From contig NZ_CP117877.1 in the NCBI RefSeq assembly GCF_028736115.1, positions 2,976,001 through 3,040,000 of the forward strand: a DNA stretch of 64,000 bases, written 5' to 3'. The translations under genes and the position numbers were made by a program. Under the pieces are notes generated by a model that saw nothing but the letters and a program-made list of their open reading frames with translations, made no database searches and was not told the origin of the DNA. Position 1 is the first letter of the stretch. Every line of letters starts with the position of its first letter. Source of the DNA: Mucilaginibacter sp. KACC 22063. Its GTDB lineage: Bacteria > Bacteroidota > Bacteroidia > Sphingobacteriales > Sphingobacteriaceae. This document shows, one piece after another, positions 31,432 to 40,924 of this stretch.

Positions 31432-34400
31432 ATGCAGCTTACTCGCTTAGAAATCAAGGGTTTTAAAAGCTTTGGCGATAAGATCACCATTAACTTTAAT
31501 GAGGGTGTTACTGCTATTGTTGGCCCTAATGGCTGCGGAAAATCAAACGTAGTAGACTCGATCCGTTGGGTTTTGGGCGAGCAAAGCACGCGCATGCTCC
31601 GCTCAGAAAAAATGGAGAACGTCATCTTCAACGGAACTAAAAGCCGTAAGCCGGCTAACCTGGCAGAGGTATCCCTCACCTTTGATAATACCAAGAACGT
31701 ATTGCCGACCGAGTTTTCGCAGGTCACCCTTACCCGTAAACTGTACCGCACCGGCGAAAGCGAATACCGCCTCAATGATGTGCAGTGCCGCTTGAAAGAT
31801 ATTACCGATCTTTTTCTGGATACCGGCATCGGGGCCGACTCCTACTCTATCATCGAGTTAAAGATGATAGACGAGATCATTACCAATAAAGAAGGTTCAC
31901 GTCGTAACTTGTTTGAAGAAGCATCGGGCATATCCAAATACAAGCTCCGCAAAAAGCAAACCTTTAACAAGTTAAAAGATACTGAAGCAGATCTGGACCG
32001 CGTTGAAGACCTGCTTTTCGAGATTGAAAAGAACTTAAAAACATTAGAAAACCAGGCTAAAAAAGCAGAGCGTTATTATCGCCTTAAAGAGCAGTATAAA
32101 ACGTTGAGCATTATGCTGGCATCTTTCAGGATAGTTTCCTTCAGCGAGTCGCTGGCAAAAATTGAAGATCAGGAACAAAAACATCGCGCTGAGAAAACCG
32201 GTGTTGTTGCGCAGATTGATACGCTTGAAGCTTTACTACAGCAACAAAAGCTGGACAACCTGACTAACGAAAAAAACCTCTCTATACAGCAAAAGGCAAC
32301 TAACGACTTCATCTCAAAGATTCGTGCTTACGAAAGCGAAAAGCGTGTTAAGAATGAACAGCTGAAATATCAAAAGGATAAGGAAGCCAGTTTAAATACT
32401 GAATTAGAGCGCGACCGCAACCAGCTTAATCACGTTCTTTACAACATCAAAAGGCTGAATGAGGAAAAAGCGCAGGAAGAGGAAACCCTGCAAAGTATTC
32501 AGGAGCGCCTATCTGACCTTAAACAAACTGTTGATGAATTACGTGTTGAACAAACTGCTGCGCGCGAAGAACTGAATGAGCTTAATAGCATCAATAATCG
32601 CCTGCAAAACCAGATCTATAAAACAGAAAAAGATCTGGATATTCTGCGCATACAGCAGCAAGCCTTAGAGCAGGAAAGCCAGCGTAATATGGATGATGCT
32701 GCAAGCAAGGAGGTTGAACTTTCGCATTTTAACCAGCTTGTTGCCGAATTGGCATATCGCACCGAAACACTGCAAAAAGAATACGACTTATCTGTTGAAC
32801 AGGAAACACTTTTACAGGAAAACATTAAAGCCACCGATGCTGAAATAAATTCTGTAAAAGACCATATCAGGCAGGAAAGCCGTAAGCTGGACGCAAAGCA
32901 AAATGAGTATACGCTTACCAAAAGCATGGTTGATAACCTGGAAGGTTTCCCGGAATCGATCAGGTTTTTGAAGAAGAACACAGGCTGGGCTAAAAACGCG
33001 CCGTTGTTTAGCGACGTACTTTTTTGTAAGGAAGAGTTCAGGGTGGCTATCGAAAATTTCCTGGAACCACTGATGAATTATTACGTAGTCGAAAGTTACG
33101 ATGAAGCCATCAACGCCATCAACCTGCTAAGCAATGCATCGCGTGGGCGGGCACAGTTTTTTATCCTTAATAATTACGAGCAGGTAAACAATGATGCCTT
33201 ACCTGCTGACAGTTCATTCATTCCTGCGCTAAGTGTTGTTGAAGTTGATAAACGCTACCAGGCATTGTGCAGCAACCTGTTACATAATGTTTATCTGGTG
33301 GATGATGCTACTGAAAATGACCTTAATAATGCGCAATTATCGGCAGATATTATTCTACTGGGTAAAAGTGGCAAGTTCAACAAATCAAAGCATACATTGG
33401 CAGGCGGCTCTGTTGGGCTATTTGAGGGTAAGCGTATTGGCCGTGCTAAAAATTTAGAAAACCTGGCCAGGGAAATTAAAGCCATTGAGGCCGACGTTAC
33501 TAAGGCAAATCAGCAATCAGAGCAATTACAAAGCAAACTTGTCGCCTTACGTAATTCAACAAAAGCTGATGAGATCCGCACTAAACAGCAGGACCTGAAC
33601 CGGCTGCACACCGAGCTGATCACTGTAAAAACACGGCAGGAACAATACCAGTCCTTTATAGAAAACAGCCGTAACCGTAAGGAAGACATTGCCAATAAAA
33701 TCACCGCTATTCAGGGCGAAATGGCAACACTTGCACCGCAGGTTGACGAGTTTAAAACACAAAAGCAAATACAGGGCGACTTGCTTCTGGATAAACAACA
33801 GGCATTTACCGAACTGAACGAGTATGTGTCTGTACAGTCGGGTGCATATAACCAGGAAAACATTCGTTTTCATCAGCAGCAAAATAAAGTATCGGGCCTT
33901 TTAAAAGACCTGGAGTATCGCGAAACGCAGTTAGAGAGCCTTGAAAACCGGATCAATATCAATAACGCCGAGCTTGAAAAGCTAAAGGTTGCCATACAGG
34001 AAACCATGCAGCAAACCGACCACTCTGACGAGGACCTGATTGCGATGTATGTGCAGCGTGAAGAAATGGAAAAAGGCGTTCAGCAGGCAGAGCAGGTCTA
34101 TTACGGCTCGCGCAATAAGATTGTTGAAATTGAAGAACAGATCAGCCAGTTGCGCCGCAAAAAAGAAAACGCCGAAATAATAGAAAATGAGCTGAAAGAT
34201 CAGCGCAATAACTTAAAGCTGGAGCTGAATGCACTTAAAGAGCGCCTTTCGGTTGAGTTTAATATTGATATTGAAGAACTGCTGGATACCGCCCCTCCTG
34301 CCGAAGAAACAGAAGCTGACCTGAAAGAAAAGACCGAGAGATTAAAAAAACAGCTGGATGATTTTGGTGCCATTAACCCTATGGCTATTGAAGCCTATAA

Positions 34401-34971
34401 AGAAATGGACGACCGTTACCAGTTCATCAATACCCAAAAATCTGACTTACTAGAGGCCAAGGCATCTCTACTGCAAACCATCCAGGAAATTGATGATACC
34501 GCACGCGAAAAATTCATGTCGGCCTTTATCATGGTGCGCGAAAACTTTATCAAGGTATTCCGTTCGTTGTTCAATGAAGAAGACTCTTGCGATTTGATCC
34601 TTAATGACCCTAACAATCCTTTAGAATCAGATATAGATATTATTGCTAAGCCGAAGGGCAAACGGCCATTATCTATCAATCAGTTATCGGGTGGTGAAAA
34701 AACCCTTACCGCCACGGCAATCCTGTTTTCGCTTTACCTGTTAAAACCTGCACCTTTCTGTATTTTTGATGAGGTTGATGCACCACTTGATGATACCAAC
34801 ATCGATAAGTTCAACAACATTATCCGCAAGTTCTCTTCAGATTCACAGTTCATTATTGTTTCTCACAATAAGCGCACTATAGCCAGTACAGATGTTATTT
34901 ATGGCGTTACTATGGTTGAGCAGGGTATTTCCCGTGTTGTGCCTGTTGATCTTCGCGAACTGGCCGATTAA
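31432..34971 (+). CDS. smc: Chromosome segregation ATPase SMC
   Basis: This 1179-residue protein has the full SMC layout: an N-terminal ATPase half with Walker A GPNGCGKSNVVDSIRW near 32-47, coiled coil to about 500, a hinge (about 515-650), a second coiled coil, and a C-terminal half with LSGGEKTLTATA (1085-1096) and Walker B FCIFDEVDAPLDD near 1109-1121. It compacts and segregates chromosomes as a homodimer with ScpA/ScpB, which are not in the window. The 196 bases upstream hold only degenerate word repeats. Confidence 0.96.
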   Translation: MQLTRLEIKGFKSFGDKITINFNEGVTAIVGPNGCGKSNVVDSIRWVLGEQSTRMLRSEKMENVIFNGTKSRKPANLAEVSLTFDNTKNVLPTEFSQVTLTRKLYRTGESEYRLNDVQCRLKDITDLFLDTGIGADSYSIIELKMIDEIITNKEGSRRNLFEEASGISKYKLRKKQTFNKLKDTEADLDRVEDLLFEIEKNLKTLENQAKKAERYYRLKEQYKTLSIMLASFRIVSFSESLAKIEDQEQKHRAEKTGVVAQIDTLEALLQQQKLDNLTNEKNLSIQQKATNDFISKIRAYESEKRVKNEQLKYQKDKEASLNTELERDRNQLNHVLYNIKRLNEEKAQEEETLQSIQERLSDLKQTVDELRVEQTAAREELNELNSINNRLQNQIYKTEKDLDILRIQQQALEQESQRNMDDAASKEVELSHFNQLVAELAYRTETLQKEYDLSVEQETLLQENIKATDAEINSVKDHIRQESRKLDAKQNEYTLTKSMVDNLEGFPESIRFLKKNTGWAKNAPLFSDVLFCKEEFRVAIENFLEPLMNYYVVESYDEAINAINLLSNASRGRAQFFILNNYEQVNNDALPADSSFIPALSVVEVDKRYQALCSNLLHNVYLVDDATENDLNNAQLSADIILLGKSGKFNKSKHTLAGGSVGLFEGKRIGRAKNLENLAREIKAIEADVTKANQQSEQLQSKLVALRNSTKADEIRTKQQDLNRLHTELITVKTRQEQYQSFIENSRNRKEDIANKITAIQGEMATLAPQVDEFKTQKQIQGDLLLDKQQAFTELNEYVSVQSGAYNQENIRFHQQQNKVSGLLKDLEYRETQLESLENRININNAELEKLKVAIQETMQQTDHSDEDLIAMYVQREEMEKGVQQAEQVYYGSRNKIVEIEEQISQLRRKKENAEIIENELKDQRNNLKLELNALKERLSVEFNIDIEELLDTAPPAEETEADLKEKTERLKKQLDDFGAINPMAIEAYKEMDDRYQFINTQKSDLLEAKASLLQTIQEIDDTAREKFMSAFIMVRENFIKVFRSLFNEEDSCDLILNDPNNPLESDIDIIAKPKGKRPLSINQLSGGEKTLTATAILFSLYLLKPAPFCIFDEVDAPLDDTNIDKFNNIIRKFSSDSQFIIVSHNKRTIASTDVIYGVTMVEQGISRVVPVDLRELAD

Positions 34972-34979
34972 CAAAAAAA

Positions 34980-34999
34980 CGCCCTCTTTTCAGAAGACG
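34980..34999 (-). terminator. Terminator between smc and the S41 protease
   Basis: On the minus strand CGTCTTC and GAGGGCG pair (two G-U) around a TGAAAA loop, followed by seven U. It should end the S41 protease transcript and may also act on smc. Confidence 0.6.
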
Positions 35000-35025
35000 C
35001 TTTAATATCCTATTTTAATTATAGC

Positions 35026-36573
35026 TTATTTATGCTTCGGATGCTGATAGAACATTCCTTTGAATTTGTCATTATCCATTTTGCTTGACAGCGTAATTTG
35101 CCTGTCAGCACTTATTGCATTGGTGCTCAGGCTTTGCACAGAAACATTCACAGAATTTGTGTAAGAACCATTTTTGATGTAAGAAAGTGCGCTGGCAAGT
35201 AACCCTTCATTAGTATCGCCAAAATCACGGGTTACATCGTCTGCTTTGCTTAATCCCGGATAATCACTTGATCCCGGTACCATACCGGTATAGTAACCAC
35301 CCTGGCTTGAAGCATTTTTAGTTTCAAACTCAGGGATAAACATTTCGTATTTGTTAATGTCGATATCAAAGAAACCTACCGGTTTACCATAGGTGGTACG
35401 ACCGATGATCTGCACGTTCATATACGGGCGCAGGTTGTTAATAGTAAGCTCACTGGCAGATGCCGTTGAATTAGTTACCAAAAAGAATACCCTGTTAAGT
35501 GCTAAACCGTGTGTAGACCCAAAGTTGGTTTGATTTGCTTGTGCAGAAAAATCAATCTGCCCATAGTTATAGGTGTTTCCATTATCATCTTTACGCACCT
35601 GGTTTTTCAACAACACATCTTTGTTATTACTTAATATACTATTGTAGTAAGCGGTATACATTAGCTTGTTTGAAGCAGATGCCGGTGCAATCAGGTTATC
35701 CAGGTATTCGGCTGTTTCTACATAACCACCACCATTGTAACGAAGGTCAACAACCAGATCGGTAATGCCGCTTGATGTAAAAGTACTGAAGGCTGCATCT
35801 AATTTAGGCTGCGCGCTTTTTAAAGAAACAAAGTCCTTAAACACCATATAGCCAACCTTTTTGCCATTACCCAGATCAATTACTGTAGAAGTAAAGAGCG
35901 GGTTAACCGTATAAGAGGTTGTGCTTAAATTAGCCGACATGGTAGTACCATCAGGCTTTTGCAGTGTCATGGTAATTGTACTGCTGTTTGAGTAGGCATT
36001 GATAATAAAATCAATGTTTGAGTCGCTGGTAGCATCAAAGCTGGTAGTACCATTAATGTTAGTAATCTTATATCCCCTTTTTATACCTGCCAGATCAGCT
36101 GGAGAACCCGGATAAACATATTTTATACGCAGGTCTGTATTGGTATTAAAAAATGGCGCGAAACCGAAATCACCGGTTACACCATTCAATTTCTTCGACT
36201 CTGAACCGTCATCTATAAAAGAATATTTGGCTTCTCCGGGATCAGGTGCATAATATTCATAAGGCTTACCTGTAGTTGGATTGATCTTGTATTGCGACAA
36301 CGCATTTACTTCTTTTTGCAAAGCTTCCAGATCTGTGCTTCCGGTAAAGCTGCGCGGTTTAAATGTATTATAGTCTGGCAAACCATCGTACCAGTAGTAA
36401 TCTTCCTTTGCATATAAAAATACCGAATCGCGCATCAGGTCAAGTGCCGAACCTGTTGTAGGGGGAGTATTAGTAGTCGTATTATCCGGGGTTACTGCTT
36501 TATCTTTTTTACAGCCGGTAATTGCAGCAATTCCCAGCAGAAAAATGTAAAAAGTTTTTTTCATATAATTCAT
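35026..36573 (-). CDS. S41-family C-terminal processing protease, lipoprotein
   Basis: This 515-residue protein has a lipoprotein signal (AAITGC, Cys21), an N-terminal helical domain, a PDZ domain (about 135-215, PGSPADLAGIKRGYKI), and a peptidase S41 domain with DLRYNGGG, TNSTASASELTIN (the catalytic Ser lies in SASE) and the catalytic Lys in YGKPVGF. It would be anchored to a membrane on the cell-envelope side and trim or degrade proteins from the C-terminus. It is a single gene with its own terminator. Confidence 0.9.
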   Translation of the reverse strand: MNYMKKTFYIFLLGIAAITGCKKDKAVTPDNTTTNTPPTTGSALDLMRDSVFLYAKEDYYWYDGLPDYNTFKPRSFTGSTDLEALQKEVNALSQYKINPTTGKPYEYYAPDPGEAKYSFIDDGSESKKLNGVTGDFGFAPFFNTNTDLRIKYVYPGSPADLAGIKRGYKITNINGTTSFDATSDSNIDFIINAYSNSSTITMTLQKPDGTTMSANLSTTSYTVNPLFTSTVIDLGNGKKVGYMVFKDFVSLKSAQPKLDAAFSTFTSSGITDLVVDLRYNGGGYVETAEYLDNLIAPASASNKLMYTAYYNSILSNNKDVLLKNQVRKDDNGNTYNYGQIDFSAQANQTNFGSTHGLALNRVFFLVTNSTASASELTINNLRPYMNVQIIGRTTYGKPVGFFDIDINKYEMFIPEFETKNASSQGGYYTGMVPGSSDYPGLSKADDVTRDFGDTNEGLLASALSYIKNGSYTNSVNVSVQSLSTNAISADRQITLSSKMDNDKFKGMFYQHPKHK

Positions 36574-36654
36574 TTATACTGATACGTATCAATCTGACAA
36601 ATAGTTTAAAACGGGAAAAATATTTTATAATATTTAACAATTAAATACTAAATA

Positions 36655-37278
36655 TTACTGTCCGCTTACCAGCTTGCTGATGTGTAAAAAGTCAATCCCA
36701 CTGGCTTCTGCACAACGTTCATCAATTGGTTCACGGCCTATCATCATTAATTGCCTGCGTTGCAGGTGATGGTCATGCAGTAAGGCGTGTATAGCATCTG
36801 GTTCGGGTTTGGGTGCAAACTCGTTTGCAAAATAACAGGTAAGGTATTGCTCCAAACCATTCCACTCTGTTTGCTTAATTTTACTTAACTGCATTTGCGG
36901 ATTGCCGTTGGTTACAATAAATATACGCTTACGGTCAACAACAATATCCTGCAATAAGTTAAGCATATCATTATATAACAGCAGCTTTAATGGCAGTTTG
37001 GCATTCAGCATCAGATGCTGTAAATTCTGTCCATACTTAAGATCAAGGCTAAACTCTTTTTGTACGGCATTGAAAACGGCATCTTTCCCCTGCTCCTCAT
37101 ATACCGATGTCATAAAAGTGATCATCTGCTTCGCATCAATCTGCTCGGTATATTCTATAAAGTTTGCAAACAGGTAATAAACCTGAAACAAGTAATCTTT
37201 TTCGGGATAAAGGACATTATCAAGCTCAAAAATAAAACCCTCTATCCTTTTATCTATGTCATGATAAGTAATGCTCAT
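36655..37278 (-). CDS. HAD-superfamily protein lacking key catalytic residues
   Basis: This 207-residue protein has the HAD fold pattern with a helical cap insert. Motif I reads FELDNVLYPE, so the usual nucleophile Asp is Glu18 while the second Asp (Asp20) stays. Motif II is present (IVTNGNP). Motif IV reads MIGREPIDE (179-187), where the expected GDS is GRE (Arg182). Both changes were read from the bases. It is therefore likely inactive or altered as a phosphatase. It starts four bases inside the end of the upstream 99-residue gene, in a three-gene operon with a LolD-type ATPase. Confidence 0.75.
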   Translation of the reverse strand: MSITYHDIDKRIEGFIFELDNVLYPEKDYLFQVYYLFANFIEYTEQIDAKQMITFMTSVYEEQGKDAVFNAVQKEFSLDLKYGQNLQHLMLNAKLPLKLLLYNDMLNLLQDIVVDRKRIFIVTNGNPQMQLSKIKQTEWNGLEQYLTCYFANEFAPKPEPDAIHALLHDHHLQRRQLMMIGREPIDERCAEASGIDFLHISKLVSGQ

Positions 37279-37574
37279 TGTACTGCATTGATATTGATAC
37301 CGTATTCGCTGTAAAGTTGCTTTGCCTCGTTCAGCAAATCGGCTTCGGCCTGATGCAAAGGATAAATTTCGATAATATCTCTATCGAGACACAAAGCCAG
37401 TATTTCGTGTATGTATGCAGCATCGCCTGGTTTGGGTAGCTTTAGCATTTTACCGCTATCAATCATTACCTGCGGCAGTTCTTCATAATCGCCCAGGTAA
37501 ATTTCATTATCTGTCAGGGTACTTTTAAGCTGATATGCCTTTGCTGATGTTGCGCCTGTTATTAGAGTTGCCAC
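37275..37574 (-). CDS. Small protein resembling an isolated pre-ATP-grasp domain
   Basis: This 99-residue soluble protein begins MATLITGATSAKAYQLKSTL, then LGDYEELP, KLPKPGDAAYIHEILALCLDRDIIEIYP and QLYSEYGI. The order (Rossmann-like start, then a D-P-[ED]-hAYIxxLLxICxxxxIDLIxP-type segment) looks like the N-terminal domain that precedes ATP-grasp in CarB-like ligases. No ATP-grasp part follows; the next frame is the HAD protein. The family call is an inference from pattern only. Confidence 0.5.
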   Translation of the reverse strand: MATLITGATSAKAYQLKSTLTDNEIYLGDYEELPQVMIDSGKMLKLPKPGDAAYIHEILALCLDRDIIEIYPLHQAEADLLNEAKQLYSEYGININAVQ

Positions 37575-37579
37575 TTTAA

Positions 37580-38233
37580 TTATTGTACAATTAAACCATC
37601 TTTCATTATTACGGTGCGGTCGGCCAGTTGCGCCAGGTCTTCGTTATGTGTAACGATCACAAAGGTCTGGTCAAACTCGTTTCTAAGCTTTACAAACAGT
37701 TCGTGCAGTTCACGTGCATTGTTGGAGTCGAGGTTTCCTGAAGGTTCATCTGCAAATATCAATGCAGGATTATTAATCAGCGCCCTGGCCACGGCTATAC
37801 GCTGCTGCTCGCCTCCCGAAAGTTGCGAAGGCTTATGATCGAACCGCTCACTTAAACCCAAACGGGCTAATATTTCCTTCGCCTTAACCTCGGCCTCGGC
37901 TTTCGGTACCCCTGCAATAAACGCTGGGATGCATACATTTTCGAGCGCGTTAAATTCGGCCAGTAAGTGGTGAAACTGAAAAACGAAACCTATTTTATGG
38001 TTGCGGAAAGCACTGAGCTGCTTGTTTCCAAGCTTGTTAATTTGGGTGCCTTCAATGTATATGCTTCCCTGGTCGGGTTTATCTAAAGTACCCAGAATAT
38101 TAAGCAAAGTACTTTTACCCGCACCAGAGGCACCTGTAATGGCAACGATCTCTGCCTTGTTTACTTCGAGGTCAACTCCTTTTAAAATTTGAAGATGGCC
38201 GAATTGTTTATAAATACCCTGTGCCTTTAGCAT
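37580..38233 (-). CDS. LolD/MacB-type ABC transporter ATP-binding protein
   Basis: This 217-residue ATPase has Walker [13 protein letters not shown] near 35-46, Q-loop [11 protein letters not shown], signature [15 protein letters not shown], Walker [13 protein letters not shown] and an H-loop in VTHNEDLA. These fit the LolD/MacB/FtsE group, which pairs with FtsX-like permeases to extract lipoproteins or export other cargo. No permease is adjacent; the two genes downstream are the small pre-ATP-grasp-like protein and the HAD protein. Annotators often use lolD for such genes, but the partner is not shown here. Confidence 0.85.
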   Translation of the reverse strand: MLKAQGIYKQFGHLQILKGVDLEVNKAEIVAITGASGAGKSTLLNILGTLDKPDQGSIYIEGTQINKLGNKQLSAFRNHKIGFVFQFHHLLAEFNALENVCIPAFIAGVPKAEAEVKAKEILARLGLSERFDHKPSQLSGGEQQRIAVARALINNPALIFADEPSGNLDSNNARELHELFVKLRNEFDQTFVIVTHNEDLAQLADRTVIMKDGLIVQ

Positions 38234-38238
38234 TGTTG

Positions 38239-38272
38239 CAAAAATATAATAATAGCCCCTAAATCATACAAA
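38239..38272 (-). promoter_or_regulatory. Probable promoter of the LolD-HAD operon
   Basis: On the minus strand TATTTTTG (38246-38239) fits TAnnTTTG, with TTTG 22 bases upstream (38272-38269). The box ends only five bases before the ATG, so the message may be leaderless. Confidence 0.5.
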
Positions 38273-38358
38273 CATCATTAATTAATGGATAATACAAATT
38301 AAGGTTTTATAAGTAGGGATGAAATTGTAGATTTACCGCCAAATTACTACAAGTAAAC

Positions 38359-39549
38359 ATGAATATTCACGAATATCAGGGCAAAGCCATTTTAAAAAGC
38401 TTTGGCGTAAGGGTACAAGAAGGCATTGTTGCCGATACCGTTGACCAGGCCGTTGCGGCAGCTGAGCAAATGAAAAAAGATTTTGGTTCAGACTGGGTAG
38501 TTATAAAAGCGCAGATCCATGCCGGTGGCCGTGGTAAAGGTGGCGGTGTTAAGCTTGCCAAAAATCTGGACGAGGTAAAAGAAAGAGCAAATGCTATTTT
38601 AGGTATGCAGCTTGTTACCCCGCAAACCGGACCTGAAGGTAAAAAAGTGCATAAAGTGTTGGTAGCACAGGATGTTTACTATCCGGGTGAAAGCGAAACT
38701 AAAGAATTTTACATGAGCGTATTGCTCGACCGTGCTAAAGGCCGTAACATCATCATGTACTCTACCGAAGGTGGTATGGACATTGAAGAAGTGGCACACA
38801 GCACCCCTCACCTTATTCATAAAGAAGAGATCGATCCTAAAGTAGGATTACAGGCTTTCCAGGCACGTAAAATTGCTTTTAACCTGGGTGTAAGCGGCGA
38901 AGCTTTTAAAGACATGGTAAAATTTATTACCGCTTTATACAAAGCTTACGAGGCTACAGATTCTTCTCAGTTTGAGATCAACCCTGTACTTAAAACTTCT
39001 GACAACAAAATATTAGCTGTTGACGCTAAGGTTAACCTTGATGATAACGCGCTTTACCGCCATAAAGATTATGCAGAAATGCGTGATACCAACGAGGAAG
39101 ATCCGATGGAGGTTGAAGCAAGCCTGAGCAATCTTAACTATGTAAAGCTTGACGGTAACGTTGGCTGTATGGTAAATGGCGCTGGTTTAGCTATGGCAAC
39201 TATGGACATTATTAAGTTAGCCGGTGGCGAGCCTGCAAACTTCCTTGATGTTGGTGGTACTGCTAACGCACAAACTGTAAAAGCAGCTTTCAACATCATT
39301 TTGAAAGACCCTAACGTTAAAGCTATCCTGATCAATATTTTTGGTGGTATCGTTCGTTGCGACCGTGTTGCGCAAGGTGTAATTGATGCTTACCAGGAAA
39401 TTGGCAATATCCCTGTTCCAATCATTGTTCGTTTACAAGGAACTAACGCTAAAGAAGCGAAAGAACTGATTGATAATTCAGGACTTAAAGTATACTCTGC
39501 TATCTTATTAAAAGAAGCTGCAGAACGCGTAAAAGAAGTATTAGCATAA
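38359..39549 (+). CDS. sucC: Succinyl-CoA ligase, ADP-forming, beta subunit
   Basis: This 396-residue protein has an N-terminal ATP-grasp domain (MNIHEYQGKAILKSFGV, KAQIHAGGRGKGGGVKL) and a C-terminal CoA-ligase domain with the NIFGGIVRCDRVAQGV stretch. It forms the heterodimer or heterotetramer that makes succinate, ATP and CoA from succinyl-CoA in the TCA cycle. The alpha subunit gene sucD is not adjacent, so the subunits are encoded at separate loci. The gene has its own strong terminator. Confidence 0.95.
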   Translation: MNIHEYQGKAILKSFGVRVQEGIVADTVDQAVAAAEQMKKDFGSDWVVIKAQIHAGGRGKGGGVKLAKNLDEVKERANAILGMQLVTPQTGPEGKKVHKVLVAQDVYYPGESETKEFYMSVLLDRAKGRNIIMYSTEGGMDIEEVAHSTPHLIHKEEIDPKVGLQAFQARKIAFNLGVSGEAFKDMVKFITALYKAYEATDSSQFEINPVLKTSDNKILAVDAKVNLDDNALYRHKDYAEMRDTNEEDPMEVEASLSNLNYVKLDGNVGCMVNGAGLAMATMDIIKLAGGEPANFLDVGGTANAQTVKAAFNIILKDPNVKAILINIFGGIVRCDRVAQGVIDAYQEIGNIPVPIIVRLQGTNAKEAKELIDNSGLKVYSAILLKEAAERVKEVLA

Positions 39550-39570
39550 GCTGATCATCTTATAAAATAA

Positions 39571-39598
39571 AAAAAGGGAGCAAATGCTCCCTTTTTTT
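39571..39598 (+). terminator. Terminator of sucC
   Basis: AAAAAGGGAGCA and TGCTCCCTTTTT form a GC-centred stem followed by TTT. It lies 21 bases after the sucC stop and is near-symmetric, so it may also act on the convergent M16 gene. Confidence 0.85.
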
Positions 39599-39618
39599 AT
39601 GCCTTATGTATCTGGAAA

Positions 39619-40896
39619 TTAATACTTCCCTACTATCACTTTAAACATATTATCGTAATCAAGGTATTTATTGGTCAGATCACGCAGTTGCTCAGCAGTT
39701 ACAGTTTTGACTACTTCAGTATAGCGGTGATAGTAATCCAGATCCATGCCCGAGAAGTAAACATTCTTAAACTTGTCAGCATGTGAGAAAATATTCTCAA
39801 GGCTGCCCAGTAGAGAGCCCAGCATATAGTTTTTAACTAAAGATAGTTCTTCCTCCTCTATCAGCTCGGTCTTTAGCAAAGTAATTTCCTTTTCAATTTC
39901 TTTGACAGCATCGCGGCATACGTCTGCCCCTACTTCTGTAGCTATGAACATAGCGCCGCCATGTTTAAGTGATGTCATCCCGGATCCTATGCCGTAAGTA
40001 TAACCCTTGTCCTCACGGATGTTTGCCATAAGCCGCGAACCGAAGTAACCGCCTAATACTGTATTTAGCACCTGCATGGCCGGAAAATCAGGGTGCGGAC
40101 GGTTAATTGTATGCAAGCCAATACGAATAGCTGATTGCAGTGCGTCTGGTTTTTCTATAAAATAGAACTTTTCAGTTGCCGGCTGAATCTCAGGCTGATT
40201 AAGATCGGGCTCGCCCGAAGTAGTATTCCATTGGTTACCAAAGGTATCCTTTAATAGTTGAAGAGCACTTTCATCAATTTTTCCTGCAGCCACAATGGTA
40301 CAATTTGCAGGTTGATACATTGCTTTATAATGCGTTTGCAAATCTTCGCGTTTCAGTCTGGCGTAATCGTCAATTTCTGGAGCATACCCATAAAGCGTAT
40401 CGCCATGCATAGCCTTGTTAAAAGCACGGCGGGCTAATACATCATTTTTCTGTAAGCCGACCTGCAACTTTTGCTGCTGGTTACGGATATAGGTTTGCAA
40501 TTCTTCTTCCGGAAAAACAGAATCGGTAAGGATATCCTGTATCACAGGCAATATCTTATCCAGGTGTTTGCTTAATGTATAAAGCGTAACCTGCGATTGG
40601 TCGAAGCCGTAATCTGTTTGTAAAAAGGCACCATAAAAATCTACCTTATCAGCAATTTGCGCTGCTGTAAGTTGACTTGTACCTTCGGTAAGCATGGTAT
40701 TTGCAGCCATGTTTAACAATGGCTTTTCCGGGTTAAAATGCAGGTTGCCAAATATCCATTCAATGCGCAGTAACTCTTGTCCTCCGCCATTAAAGTAATA
40801 TAAATTACTGCCGTTAGGCAAAGCTTCGTGGCCTGGTGTTACCAGGTTTATATTTTCAATTCCCCTGTATTCGGGGGCTATACTTCTATCTATCAT
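39619..40896 (-). CDS. M16-family peptidase-like subunit without the zinc motif
   Basis: This 425-residue protein has the M16 fold order, including a second-half GGYFGSRLMANIREDKGYTYGIGSG. At the place of the HxxEH zinc site it reads NMAANTMLTEGT, so it cannot bind the catalytic zinc. In paired M16B proteases one chain carries the zinc and the other supplies substrate-binding Arg/Tyr residues. It follows the active chain by 28 bases, which supports a heterodimer. Confidence 0.88.
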   Translation of the reverse strand: MIDRSIAPEYRGIENINLVTPGHEALPNGSNLYYFNGGGQELLRIEWIFGNLHFNPEKPLLNMAANTMLTEGTSQLTAAQIADKVDFYGAFLQTDYGFDQSQVTLYTLSKHLDKILPVIQDILTDSVFPEEELQTYIRNQQQKLQVGLQKNDVLARRAFNKAMHGDTLYGYAPEIDDYARLKREDLQTHYKAMYQPANCTIVAAGKIDESALQLLKDTFGNQWNTTSGEPDLNQPEIQPATEKFYFIEKPDALQSAIRIGLHTINRPHPDFPAMQVLNTVLGGYFGSRLMANIREDKGYTYGIGSGMTSLKHGGAMFIATEVGADVCRDAVKEIEKEITLLKTELIEEEELSLVKNYMLGSLLGSLENIFSHADKFKNVYFSGMDLDYYHRYTEVVKTVTAEQLRDLTNKYLDYDNMFKVIVGKY

Positions 40897-40924
40897 TAGT
40901 AAAGGCTTATGGTCAGGATGCTGC

